This document shows, piece after piece, positions 46,801-55,548 of a DNA stretch of 64,000 bases; positions within the stretch are counted from its first letter, which is position 1, and every line of letters starts with the position of its first letter. The stretch is from JBJXHG01 sp046160865 (GTDB lineage: Bacteria > Planctomycetota > UBA1135 > GCA-002686595), in contig JBJXHG010000144.1 in NCBI GenBank assembly GCA_046160865.1, positions 1 to 64,000 of the forward strand. Reading direction: 5' to 3'. Made by a program: the position numbers and the translations under genes. The notes beneath the pieces are model-generated. The model was not told where the DNA came from and made no database searches. It saw only the letters and a list, made by a program, of their open reading frames with translations.

Positions 46801-49800
46801 CGGCGAGCCGAACGAGACTTTCCTCGACGAGCTCGCGAAGCATCCGACGATCACGATCGCGCCGGGCGGACTCGGCGTGACGTTCTCCGGCTACGGCGAA
46901 GCGTCCGTGCGATCGGATCGCGCGGTCCACCCGGGCGCGGGCTTCTACTACTTCGAGGGCACGCGGCACGTCGCGCAGTCGAACTACGGCTTCGGCATCG
47001 CGCGCAGCACCGCGCCGCTCGACGGACACCCCGGCGACGACACGGCGAGCGTGAACGTCAACGCGCTCGGCTTCGTGTGGCACGCCGGCGGCTGGGCCGG
47101 CAACCTCGGCGGCGAGCAGGACACGTACGGCCTCGCGCTCGACTACCGCGGCGACACACCGATCGTGTACGTGATCGTGAGCAACGTCGTCGGCGGACCC
47201 GGTGATCTCGTGCGCACGATCGCGATGCCGAGCGTGCACGAGCCGCTCCACATCCAAGTCAGCGGCTACGCGCTGACGGCCGGCGTCCAGCAAACGATCA
47301 ACGCCGGCAACGACCTCGCAGCGCAGCCATTCGCGTACGACGCGCGCCGCATCCTCCTCGATCGAGAGGTGCCGGGCGCGGACGAGCTCGTGCTCGGCTG
47401 GAATCCGCCGGTTCCGCGCCCGATCGTCGAGATCGCGAACGGAGCGACGGTCTTCTCGTTCGGCGTTTCGCCGACGCTGCACGCGACGGCGCTCGATCTG
47501 CACGGTCACGACGTGACGGGTGCGATCGAGTGGACCGACAGCGCGACGGGCCTCTCGGGCAACGGCGCGAGTTTCACGATCGACGGCAGCGTGCCCGGCA
47601 TTCGCACGGTGACCGCGCGCGCGACCGACGTGACGGGCGTCGTCGGGCTCGATCAAGTGAACATCGAGGTGCTCGACCTCGACACGGACGGCGACGGACT
47701 CTTCAACGGCGACGAGCTCGTGCACGGCACCGACCCCGATCTCGCGGACACGGACGGCGACGGAATCGACGATGGGTACGAAGTCGATCACGACTTCGAT
47801 CCGCTCGCGAGCGACGCCGAGCTCGACGCCGACGGCGACGGCTTCACCAATTACCAGGAGTTCTTGGCCGGCACGGATCCGCACGCCGCCGGCTCGTACC
47901 CGGGCAAGCCGAACGAGACGTTCCTCGACAACCTCGCGCAGCATCCGTCGATCACGTTGTCACCGGATCGACTCGGCGTGACGTTCTCTGGCTACGGCGA
48001 AGCGTCCGTGCGATCCGATCGCGCGGTCATACCGGGCTCGGGCTTCTTCTACTTCGAGGGCGAGAGACACATCGAGCGCGCGAACTACGGCTTCGGCGTC
48101 GCGCGCGGCAACGCACCGCTGAGCGGACATCCGGGCGACGACACGGCGAGCATGAACGTGAACGCGCTCGGCTTCGTGTGGCACGACGGCGGTTGGTCGG
48201 GCAACCTCGGCGGCGAGCAGGACACGTACGGCCTCGCGCTCGACTACCGTGGCACGTCGCCGATCGCGTACGTGATCGTGAGCCACGTGATCGACGGGCC
48301 GGGCGAGCTCGTGCGCACGCTGCCGCTGCCGGCGGTCCACCAGCCGCTCTACATCCAAGTCAGCGGCTACGCGCTCACGGGCGGCGTGCAGCAGTCGATC
48401 AACACGGGCAATGATCTCGCGGCGCGTCCGTTCGCGTACGACGTGCGCAGAATCCTCGCGGACAATGCTGTGCCCGGTGCCGCACAGGTCGTGCTCGGGT
48501 GGAATCCGCCCGTGCCGAGGCCGACGGTCGAGATCGCGGACGGACCGACGGTCGTGTCGTACGGCACGTTGATCGTCGTGCACGCGACCGCGCTCGATCT
48601 GCGCGGCAACGACGTCACCGCGAGCATCCATTGGACCGACAGCCGCACCGGCGCGATGGCGGTGGGTGCGGTCTTCGCGCTCGACGGCGGAGTGCCGGGC
48701 TTGCGGACCATCACGGCGTCGGTCGTCGACGCGACCGGCGTCACCGGGCTCGACCAAGTGAACGTCGAGGTCCTCGACTTGGATACGGACGGCGACGGGC
48801 TCTACAACGGCGACGAGCTCGCGCACGGCACCGATCCGAACGTCGCGGACAGCGACGGCGACGGGATGTCGGACGGCTACGAAGTCGATCACGCCTCGGA
48901 TCCGCTCGTCGCGGACTCCGCGCTCGATTTCGACGGCGACGGATTCACCAATCTCCACGAGCACCACGCGGGCAGCGATCCGAACGACGCGAGCTCGTAT
49001 CCCGGACAGCCGCTGCTGACGCACCTGAGCGCGGTCGACCGGCATGCCAGCGTGTCCCTGTCGAGCGATCGCCTCGGCGCGCTCTTCTCCGGCTGGCGCA
49101 ACTGCGGCGTGCGGTCCGACCGCGCCGTGCATCCGGGCTCGGGCTTCTACTACTTCGAAGGTCGTCGTGAGGTCGCGCCCGGCAACTACGGATTCGGGCT
49201 CGCGACGGCCAGCGTGCCGCTCGACGATCATCCCGGACGCGACGCGCAGAGCATGGACGTCAACGCGCTCGGCTTCGTGTGGTTCGACGGCGCGTGGGCG
49301 GGCAATCTCGGAGGCACGCAGAACGTCTACGGCTTCGCGCTCGACTACCGCGCGAGCACGCCGATCGTGTACGTGCTCGCGAGCGCGTCGCTCACGGGAG
49401 CCGCACACATCGTGAAGACGCTGCCGATGCCCGCGGTGACGGAGCCGCTCTACATCGTCGTGCACGGCTTCGCGCAGTCGGGCGACGTGCAGCAGACGAT
49501 CAACACCGGCAACGAGCTCGCGCTGCATCCGTTCCGCTACGACGCGCGCGCCGTGCTCACGAACGCCGGCGTCCCTGGCGCGAGCGAACTCGTGCCGGGC
49601 TGGAGCCCGCTCGTGCCGAAGCCAGAGATCACGTTCGATGCAGCGCCGGCGTCGGTGCTCGCCGGCACGCTCGTGTCGCTCGGCGCGACCGGCGTCGACC
49701 TGCAAGGTCACGTCGCTACGGCGCACATTCGATGGAGCGTCGCGCCGGAAGGGTTCACGGGCACGGGCGCGAGCTTCACGTTCACGCCGACCGCGTACGG

Positions 49801-50713
49801 CATCCACACGATCACGGCCGCGCTCGCCGATCCGCTCACCGGCGTCGTCGGCACGCGTGCGCTGCTCGTTCAAGTGGAGGACGTCGACAGCGACGGCGAC
49901 GGACTCGCGAACCACGAAGAGACCTTGTTCGGCACGAATCCGCTCGACGACGACAGCGACGGCGACGGGATGCCGGATGGTTACGAGGTCGCGCACGCGC
50001 TGAACGCGCTCGCGAACGACGCGGAGCTCGATCCCGACGGCGACGGCTTCACGAACGCGCAGGAGTTCGCCGCGTCGACCGATCCGTGGCTCGCGACGTC
50101 GTATCCCGGCATGCCCGTGTACACGTATCTCGATCCCGACGCGAAGGCGGAGAGCGTGACCATCTCCGGCGATCGGCTGGGCGTGACGTTCTCGGGCTGG
50201 AACAACGAGGCCGTGCGCTCCGATCGCGCGATCCTCCCGGGCTCGGGCTTCTTCTACTTCGAGGGCCGTCGCGAGGTCGGCGTCGCGAACTACGGTTTCG
50301 GCGTCGGCACCGCGTCGACACCGCTCGACAACCATCCGGGACGGGACGCCACGAGCCTCGACGTCAACGCACTCGGCTTCATCTGGCACGCGGATGCATG
50401 GAGCGGCAACCTCGGCGGCGTGCAGGACACGTACGGCATCGCGGTCGACTACCGCACGCCGACGCCGACGGTCTACGTGATCGTCAGCCAGACGCTCGGC
50501 GGTCCGGGCGTGCTCGCGAAGACACAGACGATGCCCGCCGTCGGCGGGCCGCTGTACTTCTTCGTGCACGGCTACGCGCAGACGAGCGGCGTGCAGCAGA
50601 CGGTCAACACCGGGAACGATCTCGCGACGCGGCCGTTCCGCTATGACCCGGTCGCGGCGCTCGGCGCGGTCGGCGTCGCGGGCGCGGACGATCTCGTGCT
50701 CGGCTGGCGCTGA
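43850..50713 (+). CDS. Giant exported protein with seven SPRY-like domains, Ig-like and TSP3-type repeats
   Basis: This 2,287-residue protein has a signal peptide (RAFVAAIALTNLVVPAALA). Seven SPRY/B30.2-like domains start near residues 30, 420, 635, 1000, 1367, 1735 and 2100. Each has AVRSDRAI..GSGFYYFEG, YGFGVA and DTYGLALDYRG patterns. Five are followed or separated by an Ig-like module and a calcium-binding thrombospondin type 3 block (DTDGDGLFNGDE, DSDGDGMPDGYE, DADGDGFTNYQEF). Modules 4-7 repeat every 367 residues or so, and 4 and 5 are nearly identical. It is probably secreted or surface bound in a calcium-dependent form. The ATG at 43850 is preferred to the TTG at 43847. Confidence 0.85.
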   Translation: MKTLRAFVAAIALTNLVVPAALAETKLNPADAHALVVLSPDGLGVTYAFWNTYAVRSDRAIAPHSGMYYFEGTRHVPAANFGFGVATAAAALDDYGGATNQSAGIHASGALYYGGANVGGFYSSINDTYGIVLDYRGTHPIVHAIARAESGGPGVVFATVTMSDVAAPVYIFVYGTVSGDGFQQTINPGNDLAAQPFTYDARAALGAQYYRGGDALVLGWNEPPSVSITPVLTTIVQGTAATLTASASSGTGADLAHVLTWQGDDGASGSGATFVYAPTALGRHTVTAFVTGPEGTTSAANATVHVVKTGHIDSDRDGLSFDEETLAGTSPSFADSDGDDALDGDELAHGTSPLSPDSDFDGMHDGFEARYTLDALADDAHLDLDLDGFTNADEYAAHTDPTSASSYPGRGTVLLNTLDRHASVVLSGDALGAQFTAPGVHAVRSDVSIDPGSGWSYFEGQREVAIASFGFGFATASAPLDQAGGASMQSFGLNADGTLVYGGSTVATFGAPEQSEWYGLAVDYRGANPVVHAIVGSAQHPVVLPPVTLFGIFDPIHALVYGDVAGAGVQQTINAGADPANRPFHFPAHYVLFGAGVTDAEFLGAGFGPEHAYAGRETVESVARVHLVKDAHTNAAVILAPDDLGASYVTNHKSAIRANQPMIGEFRYFETRRHLAPINIGQGLITEYAHIDPYCCVSSAPENAPPSMSINSLSGIWRNLVFQANYDNANDTYGFAVDYRGARPIVRVIIGDELVHTLTLSDVFTPLVPMLYGNPTPPQLANSIQFGATPFRYDAAAILDAAGVDTTEFVPGWGAANHPANQPTTLASLSAPSPLTTLLGDTVDVHAAATDIDGADLSSDIVWRADDVIVGFGATLPFDGPLGTHTLHAHVADSDGTAHVATVVVHVTDGDADGDGLFDAQELALGTDPANANTDGDAFDDGDEVAHGFDPLVADSALDADGDGFTNYQEFLAGSDPHATDDYPGEPNETFLDELAKHPTITIAPGGLGVTFSGYGEASVRSDRAVHPGAGFYYFEGTRHVAQSNYGFGIARSTAPLDGHPGDDTASVNVNALGFVWHAGGWAGNLGGEQDTYGLALDYRGDTPIVYVIVSNVVGGPGDLVRTIAMPSVHEPLHIQVSGYALTAGVQQTINAGNDLAAQPFAYDARRILLDREVPGADELVLGWNPPVPRPIVEIANGATVFSFGVSPTLHATALDLHGHDVTGAIEWTDSATGLSGNGASFTIDGSVPGIRTVTARATDVTGVVGLDQVNIEVLDLDTDGDGLFNGDELVHGTDPDLADTDGDGIDDGYEVDHDFDPLASDAELDADGDGFTNYQEFLAGTDPHAAGSYPGKPNETFLDNLAQHPSITLSPDRLGVTFSGYGEASVRSDRAVIPGSGFFYFEGERHIERANYGFGVARGNAPLSGHPGDDTASMNVNALGFVWHDGGWSGNLGGEQDTYGLALDYRGTSPIAYVIVSHVIDGPGELVRTLPLPAVHQPLYIQVSGYALTGGVQQSINTGNDLAARPFAYDVRRILADNAVPGAAQVVLGWNPPVPRPTVEIADGPTVVSYGTLIVVHATALDLRGNDVTASIHWTDSRTGAMAVGAVFALDGGVPGLRTITASVVDATGVTGLDQVNVEVLDLDTDGDGLYNGDELAHGTDPNVADSDGDGMSDGYEVDHASDPLVADSALDFDGDGFTNLHEHHAGSDPNDASSYPGQPLLTHLSAVDRHASVSLSSDRLGALFSGWRNCGVRSDRAVHPGSGFYYFEGRREVAPGNYGFGLATASVPLDDHPGRDAQSMDVNALGFVWFDGAWAGNLGGTQNVYGFALDYRASTPIVYVLASASLTGAAHIVKTLPMPAVTEPLYIVVHGFAQSGDVQQTINTGNELALHPFRYDARAVLTNAGVPGASELVPGWSPLVPKPEITFDAAPASVLAGTLVSLGATGVDLQGHVATAHIRWSVAPEGFTGTGASFTFTPTAYGIHTITAALADPLTGVVGTRALLVQVEDVDSDGDGLANHEETLFGTNPLDDDSDGDGMPDGYEVAHALNALANDAELDPDGDGFTNAQEFAASTDPWLATSYPGMPVYTYLDPDAKAESVTISGDRLGVTFSGWNNEAVRSDRAILPGSGFFYFEGRREVGVANYGFGVGTASTPLDNHPGRDATSLDVNALGFIWHADAWSGNLGGVQDTYGIAVDYRTPTPTVYVIVSQTLGGPGVLAKTQTMPAVGGPLYFFVHGYAQTSGVQQTVNTGNDLATRPFRYDPVAALGAVGVAGADDLVLGWR

Positions 50714-50781
50714 GCCGCATCTCGCACCAACTCCCGCTGCGTGCGTGTTGACACGAACTCGCGACGGACGTGGTGAGAGCG
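50713..50781. repeat. Family B repeat, short degenerate copy B3
   Basis: The left part GCATCTCGCACC and right part GACGGACGTGGTGAGA resemble the two ends of B2 (61100-61278), but the centre is nearly absent. It begins at the stop codon of the giant SPRY gene. The match is partial, so this assignment is tentative. Confidence 0.5.
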
Positions 50782-50864
50782 CCAGACTGCGCGGACGGCG
50801 CCAGCGGTTGGAGTCGCCCCGCTCGGCGTGAGCGATCGCTCGGTCGGCGCACTACGCTCTCGCC

Positions 50865-51566
50865 ATGAAGTCATCGATATTGGCCGCGGCACTCGCCTCT
50901 TGCGCAGCGGCGCCAGCGGCGACGCCACGCGCGGCGTGGCACGGCGAGCTGGAGCGCTGGGGAACGCTGCGCGAGGCCATGCGCGACGGAGAACACGAAG
51001 CGCGTGTATCGGTGGCCGACGTCGCGCGCAAAGGAATCTACGGCGTCGGCGCGCTCGACGGACTGCGTGGCGAGATCACGATCGCGAACGGCGAAGTGTG
51101 GATCACCGAAGGCGACGTGCCGCGACCGGTCACGCACCACGATGCCGACGCGCATGCGACCGTGCTCTTCGTGGCCGAGGTCCACGAGTGGCGTGCGGTG
51201 CGCGTCGAGACGCGCGTGGAGCCGCAGGACGTCGACACGTACGTGAAGACGCAGGCACAGCTCGCCGGTATCGACGTGGCGCGACCGTTTCCTTTCCTCG
51301 TCGATGGTGCGCTGGCTCCGCTGCGCCTGCACGTCGTCGCGGGTGAGTGTCCGATGCGTGCGCGCGCGCTCGCGTTCGAGCTCGAGGTCGACTCCGTCGA
51401 AGGCCGAATCGTCGGCATCTATGCGAAGGATTCGTCGGGCGTCGTCTGCCACGGCGGATCGAACATGCACGCGCACGCGGTGCTCGAGCAGGACGGCGGC
51501 CTCACTGGACACGTGGAAGTGTTCGGCATCGCCGCGGGCGCGATGCTCGTGTTGCCCGTGCGCTGA
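50865..51566 (+). CDS. Acetolactate decarboxylase-like lipoprotein
   Basis: This 233-residue protein has a short lipoprotein signal (lipobox LASC, Cys13). The mature part resembles the AlsD/BudA fold: YGVGALDGLRGEITIANGEV near the start and, near the end, SNMHAHAV followed after about 10 residues by a third His in GHVEVFGI, matching the zinc triad of acetolactate decarboxylase. Secretion as a lipoprotein and the short length are unusual, so it may have another substrate. ATG at 50865; no Shine-Dalgarno was evident. Confidence 0.6.
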   Translation: MKSSILAAALASCAAAPAATPRAAWHGELERWGTLREAMRDGEHEARVSVADVARKGIYGVGALDGLRGEITIANGEVWITEGDVPRPVTHHDADAHATVLFVAEVHEWRAVRVETRVEPQDVDTYVKTQAQLAGIDVARPFPFLVDGALAPLRLHVVAGECPMRARALAFELEVDSVEGRIVGIYAKDSSGVVCHGGSNMHAHAVLEQDGGLTGHVEVFGIAAGAMLVLPVR

Positions 51567-51832
51567 TCCGCACCGTGGGGCGCGTCCACCCAAGAACAAT
51601 CTCGCCGCGGCTGCAGGGCGAGCGAGCCGGTGCGGTGACTCCGTCGAGCACGCGCGTCGCGGCGTGCACAGTCTACGCAACCGTTACGGGCACCGACGCG
51701 GCGGCGAGCGAGTCGGCGCTCACACATCCGCGACGTCGATCGCGCTCTCTTGCCAGACCTTTTCGTCGAGCGCGCGCGCAGCGTGTTAGCGTGCGCGAGA
51801 TCGATTCGCTCGACCCCATCACGGAGCTCCTC

Positions 51833-53110
51833 ATGTCCAAGACCCGGCGCGATTTCCTCGGACACACCCTAGTCGTCGGCGGCGCCGCAGCCGCCGCATC
51901 GTTCGGAATGCACGTCGCGCCGCTGCACGCGGCACCGCTGCGTGCGCAGACGAAGAAGCGGATCTTGATCCTCGGCGGAACAGGGTTCATCGGTCCCAAG
52001 ACGGTCGAAGCGGCGCTCGCGCGCGGTCATTCCGTCAGCGTGTTCAACCGCGGACGCACGGAGAAGCGCATTCCGTTCGAGTTCAAGGACGTCGAGCACT
52101 TGTACGGCAATCGCGATCCGCTGCTGCCCGCCGACGACGAGCGCGGACCGGACGGCAAGCTCTTGCGCCCCGATGCGTCGCCGAAAGGGCTCGAGCAGCT
52201 CAAAGGCAAGACGTGGGACGCGGTGATCGACAACTCGGGCTACTACCCGCGGCTCGTGAAGGCGTCGGCCGAGCTGCTCGCGCCGAACGCGAAGCAGTAC
52301 ATCTTCGTCTCGAGCATCTCGGCGTACGCGGCCAATCGCGACGTCGGCGCCGACGAGACTGCGGCACTCGCGACGCTCTCGGATCCCTCCGTCGAGACGA
52401 TGGGCGCGAACAGCGAGTTCTACGGCGGCTTGAAGGTCTTGTGCGAGCAGGCCGTCGAAGCCGCGTTCCCAGGCCGCACCGCGATCGTGCGTCCGGGTTA
52501 CATCGTCGGCCCCGGCGATCCGACGGATCGCTTCACGTACTGGCCCGTGCGAGTCGAACGCGGCGGCGAGATGCTCGCGCCGGGCTCGCCCGACGACGCG
52601 CTGCAATGGATCGACTCACGCGATCTCGCGCAGTGGCTCGTGCGTCTCGTCGAGAACGGAACCAGCGGCGCGTTCAACGCGGTGGGACCGGGTCAGCGCG
52701 CACGCTGGGGCGACGTGCTCACCGCGTGCACCAGCGCCGTGAAGAAGCCCGCGCAACTCGTGTGGGTGCCCACGGAGTGGCTGATGACGAACGGCATGGG
52801 CGGCGACGAGTCGTTCCCGATATGGGTCGCGCCGATCGGCGACTACGCGGGCTTCCACACGTGGAAGAACGAGCGCGCGCAGAAGGCGGGCCTCACGTTC
52901 CGGCCGATCGCGGAGACGGTGAAGGACACGCTGGCGTGGTATCCGACCGAGATCGCGCGTCGCGAGCGTGTGACCAAGCAGATGATCGACGACGCGCAGG
53001 CGAAGGGACTGCCGGCACCGCGTGTCGGCGATCCGAAAGCGCTGCGGGTCGGTCCGTCCGCCGAGCGCGAGAAGGAACTGCTCGAGAAGTGGAAGGCCGC
53101 GGCGAAGTGA
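51833..53110 (+). CDS. Tat-exported NAD-dependent epimerase/dehydratase family protein
   Basis: This 425-residue protein has a Tat signal (TRRDFLGHTLVVGGAAAAA) and an extended short-chain dehydrogenase domain: NAD-binding ILGGTGFIGPKTVEAA, SVFNRGR, DNSGYYPR and YGGLKVLCEQAVEA with the YxxxK pair. It ends with a charged tail (AEREKELLEKWKAAAK). Exported SDRs with this layout are common in Planctomycetes; the substrate is unknown. The ATG at 51833 has GGAG at 51823-51826. The frame upstream of it to 51347 has no support. Confidence 0.9.
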   Translation: MSKTRRDFLGHTLVVGGAAAAASFGMHVAPLHAAPLRAQTKKRILILGGTGFIGPKTVEAALARGHSVSVFNRGRTEKRIPFEFKDVEHLYGNRDPLLPADDERGPDGKLLRPDASPKGLEQLKGKTWDAVIDNSGYYPRLVKASAELLAPNAKQYIFVSSISAYAANRDVGADETAALATLSDPSVETMGANSEFYGGLKVLCEQAVEAAFPGRTAIVRPGYIVGPGDPTDRFTYWPVRVERGGEMLAPGSPDDALQWIDSRDLAQWLVRLVENGTSGAFNAVGPGQRARWGDVLTACTSAVKKPAQLVWVPTEWLMTNGMGGDESFPIWVAPIGDYAGFHTWKNERAQKAGLTFRPIAETVKDTLAWYPTEIARRERVTKQMIDDAQAKGLPAPRVGDPKALRVGPSAEREKELLEKWKAAAK

Positions 53111-53138
53111 GCGCGCGGCGCGCGCGTTCGCAAGCCTC

Positions 53139-53942
53139 TCAACAGAACGCGTTGTTGATCACTTCGCCCATGCCACCAGCGCCGGGCACGATGTAGGAGT
53201 GCGAGTCGAGGCCGCGCTCGCGATCCCAGTGCGTGCCCGGCACGGTCGCGAGCACGTCCGGGTCCGACAGGCCGCGGTCCAAGCGAGCGGTGTAGACGAC
53301 GAGGGTCTCGAACTCCTCGAGCACGGCGCGCAAATACTCCGGTGTCGCGATCATCGGAAGCGCGACGATCTTGCGCGGCGTGCCGTGCTGCGCGCGGTAG
53401 TGGCGCAGTGCACGCAAGGTCGTTGCCCCGGTCGCGCCCATCGGATCCGGTAGGAACAAGACGGCGTGCTCGACCGAACCGCCGATCTTGCTCCCCGACA
53501 GGTCGACACCGGTCACGCGTCCCTCTTCGTCGGAGAGCCGCGCCATCGTCAAGTGATCGAGGCGCACGCGTCGCTCGGGCAAGATCGCCGTGGCGAGCTC
53601 GAAGCACACCTGCGCGGGCACGATGCCGGCGCGGATGATGTCCACGATGACGACGTTCTCCTGCGGATCGAACACGCGACCGTGCCAATGCCCCGCGTGC
53701 GGGTGCGCGTCGACCATGCGCGTCGGCACGCGCGCGTCGACGGAGGCGAGCTCGCGCCCGCACGCCGTCGTGAAGAGGGTCTGGTACACCGAGCGCAAGA
53801 GCGACATCAGGTCGCGATGCGGCGTGTCCGGCGCGCCGATGCGCGCGAGCGCGCTCAGCAAGTACACGTTGTCGAGGATGTGGACGCGATCGCCGTAGCG
53901 GTGCGAGCGCTCGAAGCCCGGTCCGCGGGACGACGGCTCCAT
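53139..53942 (-). CDS. Uracil phosphoribosyltransferase-like protein
   Basis: This 267-residue type I PRTase relative has PRPP-loop LPDPMGATGATTLRAL (canonical UPRTase: DPMLATGGT) and the preceding VIVDIIRAGIVPAQ. The C-terminal uracil-binding PGxGD region reads PGAGGMGEVINNAF, so a canonical residue is altered. The N-terminal extension of about 50 residues is longer than in Upp. It may use another base or be regulatory. It starts 4 bp after the stop of an aminotransferase on the same strand, so the two are co-transcribed. Confidence 0.72.
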   Translation of the reverse strand: MEPSSRGPGFERSHRYGDRVHILDNVYLLSALARIGAPDTPHRDLMSLLRSVYQTLFTTACGRELASVDARVPTRMVDAHPHAGHWHGRVFDPQENVVIVDIIRAGIVPAQVCFELATAILPERRVRLDHLTMARLSDEEGRVTGVDLSGSKIGGSVEHAVLFLPDPMGATGATTLRALRHYRAQHGTPRKIVALPMIATPEYLRAVLEEFETLVVYTARLDRGLSDPDVLATVPGTHWDRERGLDSHSYIVPGAGGMGEVINNAFC

Positions 53943-53946
53943 CGCT

Positions 53947-55203
53947 TCAGCGTGCGGGTGTGGCGGCTTGCACGCCCGCTTGGAGCGCCTGCACGAGACG
54001 CGGCACGTCGCGCACCGGAGTCGAGCACAACGCGACGCGTACCGCGCCGCGGATCGGGACGACGAACACGCCGAGGTCGCGCATCGTCTGCGCGGTGATC
54101 TCGGCGTCCGGCGTGAACACCGACACGAAGAACCCGCCTTCGTAGCGCGGATACGCGAGACCCGCGCGCGACGCCTCGCGGTTGAACGCGTCGACGCGCT
54201 CGGCGAGGAGCGCGATCAGATCGCCACGCTCGGCGTCGGCGCGCGCCTTCAGCGCGGGCTCGCTCAAGAGCTGCGTGATCGCGAGCAGCCCGAGGTGGTT
54301 GCAGTTCGACCACGTGCCGCGGCAGGAGAACCCGAGCGCGTTCACGATGCGCTCGCGCTCACCGCGATCGGAGTGCACGGCGACCAGCGCACCCACGCGC
54401 GCGCCGTACTGCGCGAACGACTTCGACGCCGTCCACGCGAACAGGACCACCGCCGGGTCGACCATGCGCGCCGCGTGCGCGAGCCATCCGTGCGTGGTCT
54501 GCGCGCCGAAGCGCTCGTACGCCAGGTCGATCAGGAGCGCGAGCGGCGCGCGCTCCGAGTGCTTGCGGACGATGTCCGCGACCGACGCCCACTCGCCGTC
54601 GTCGAGCGAGTACCCGGTCGGGTTGTGACACGGCGAGTTCAAGAAGACGAGCGCCCGCCCCTGCCGCGCGATCAGTCGCGCGAGGCCGTCGTCGAACGCC
54701 GCCAAGTGGAAACGGCCGTGTGCGTCGAACATCTCGAACGTCTCGACGGCGCGGCGCGTGTGGTTGGCGATCGTGTGGTACGGCCCCCAGAAGTAGCTGC
54801 TCGTGAGCAGTGCCTGACCGGGCTCGAGGAAGTTGACGACCGCGTGGTGCAGCGCGCCGGTACCGCCGGGTGTCGCCGCGGCGACGGCTTGCGCCGCGAG
54901 CGGACCTCCGCCGAACAAGTCCTGGATGACCGCGCGCAGATACTCCGGATCGCCGTGGATCGGCGCGTAGGCGGCGGCGCGCTCGAGTGAAACGCGTTGG
55001 ATGGCTTCGATCACGCTCGGGATCACCGCGAGCCGGCCGTCGTCGCGCATCAGCGCGCCGAGCGTTGCATTGAGGATCGATTCACCCGCTTGCGCGCGGC
55101 GCTTGGCCTCCGCGTTGAGGGCGAAGATCGGATCGTCGCCAGGCCGATCGGCGGCGGCCGCGATCAACGTGGTCGCGAAGTTCGGGGTCACGATCGTGCT
55201 CAA
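53947..55203 (-). CDS. Class I/II PLP-dependent aminotransferase
   Basis: This 418-residue enzyme has the pyridoxal lysine in WTASKSFAQYGARVGAL, the Asn of the cofactor site in FLNSPCHNPTGYSLDD and the Arg region in GFSCRGTWSNCNHLG. The family includes aspartate and aromatic aminotransferases; the substrate is not known. The start is a TTG at 55203, preceded 7 nt upstream by GGAG (55214-55211); a GTG at 55191 is the alternative. Downstream lies a UPRTase-like gene (4 bp), which suggests a joint function. Confidence 0.9.
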   Translation of the reverse strand: MSTIVTPNFATTLIAAAADRPGDDPIFALNAEAKRRAQAGESILNATLGALMRDDGRLAVIPSVIEAIQRVSLERAAAYAPIHGDPEYLRAVIQDLFGGGPLAAQAVAAATPGGTGALHHAVVNFLEPGQALLTSSYFWGPYHTIANHTRRAVETFEMFDAHGRFHLAAFDDGLARLIARQGRALVFLNSPCHNPTGYSLDDGEWASVADIVRKHSERAPLALLIDLAYERFGAQTTHGWLAHAARMVDPAVVLFAWTASKSFAQYGARVGALVAVHSDRGERERIVNALGFSCRGTWSNCNHLGLLAITQLLSEPALKARADAERGDLIALLAERVDAFNREASRAGLAYPRYEGGFFVSVFTPDAEITAQTMRDLGVFVVPIRGAVRVALCSTPVRDVPRLVQALQAGVQAATPAR

Positions 55204-55548
55204 CGGGATACTCCGGCGATTTCTGGCCTCGAAGCAGTCCGACAAAGATACCAAAAGGCCGCGCACGTCGATTCGGGACCGGCGCGTGCCGGGTCGGCCG
55301 CAGCGCACGTCGCGTCGCGTGCGACGAAGCTCGGAAGTGTCGTTTGGAAGTCCGCGGGGCGAGCACCGGATGGGTCGCGGAGGAGCTCGACGTCGCGACA
55401 CCGGCAGTTCCACCGTCGCAGTCGCGACGCGGTGCGAGATGCGGGATAACATGCGGGCTTCGTCGGAGGGCGTCGAAGCGCGTACAGGCCGTGCGCTCGA
55501 GCGCCGTGCAGCTCCGCACCCCGAACCACCCGTTCACTTGGATCGCAG
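55204..55548. other. Divergent intergenic region, no gene seen
   Basis: This 345-bp interval between the aminotransferase and the thioredoxin lipoprotein carries both promoters. Its open frames are short and lack recognisable motifs. Around 55427-55453 a weak similarity to the end of family B (GATGCGGGATAAC) is seen, but not enough for a separate call. Confidence 0.5.

Noticed and set aside
43850..50713. CRISPR-like or tandem DNA repeat array
   Set aside because: Periodicity is 1.1 kb and reflects duplicated protein modules, not short direct repeats with spacers.
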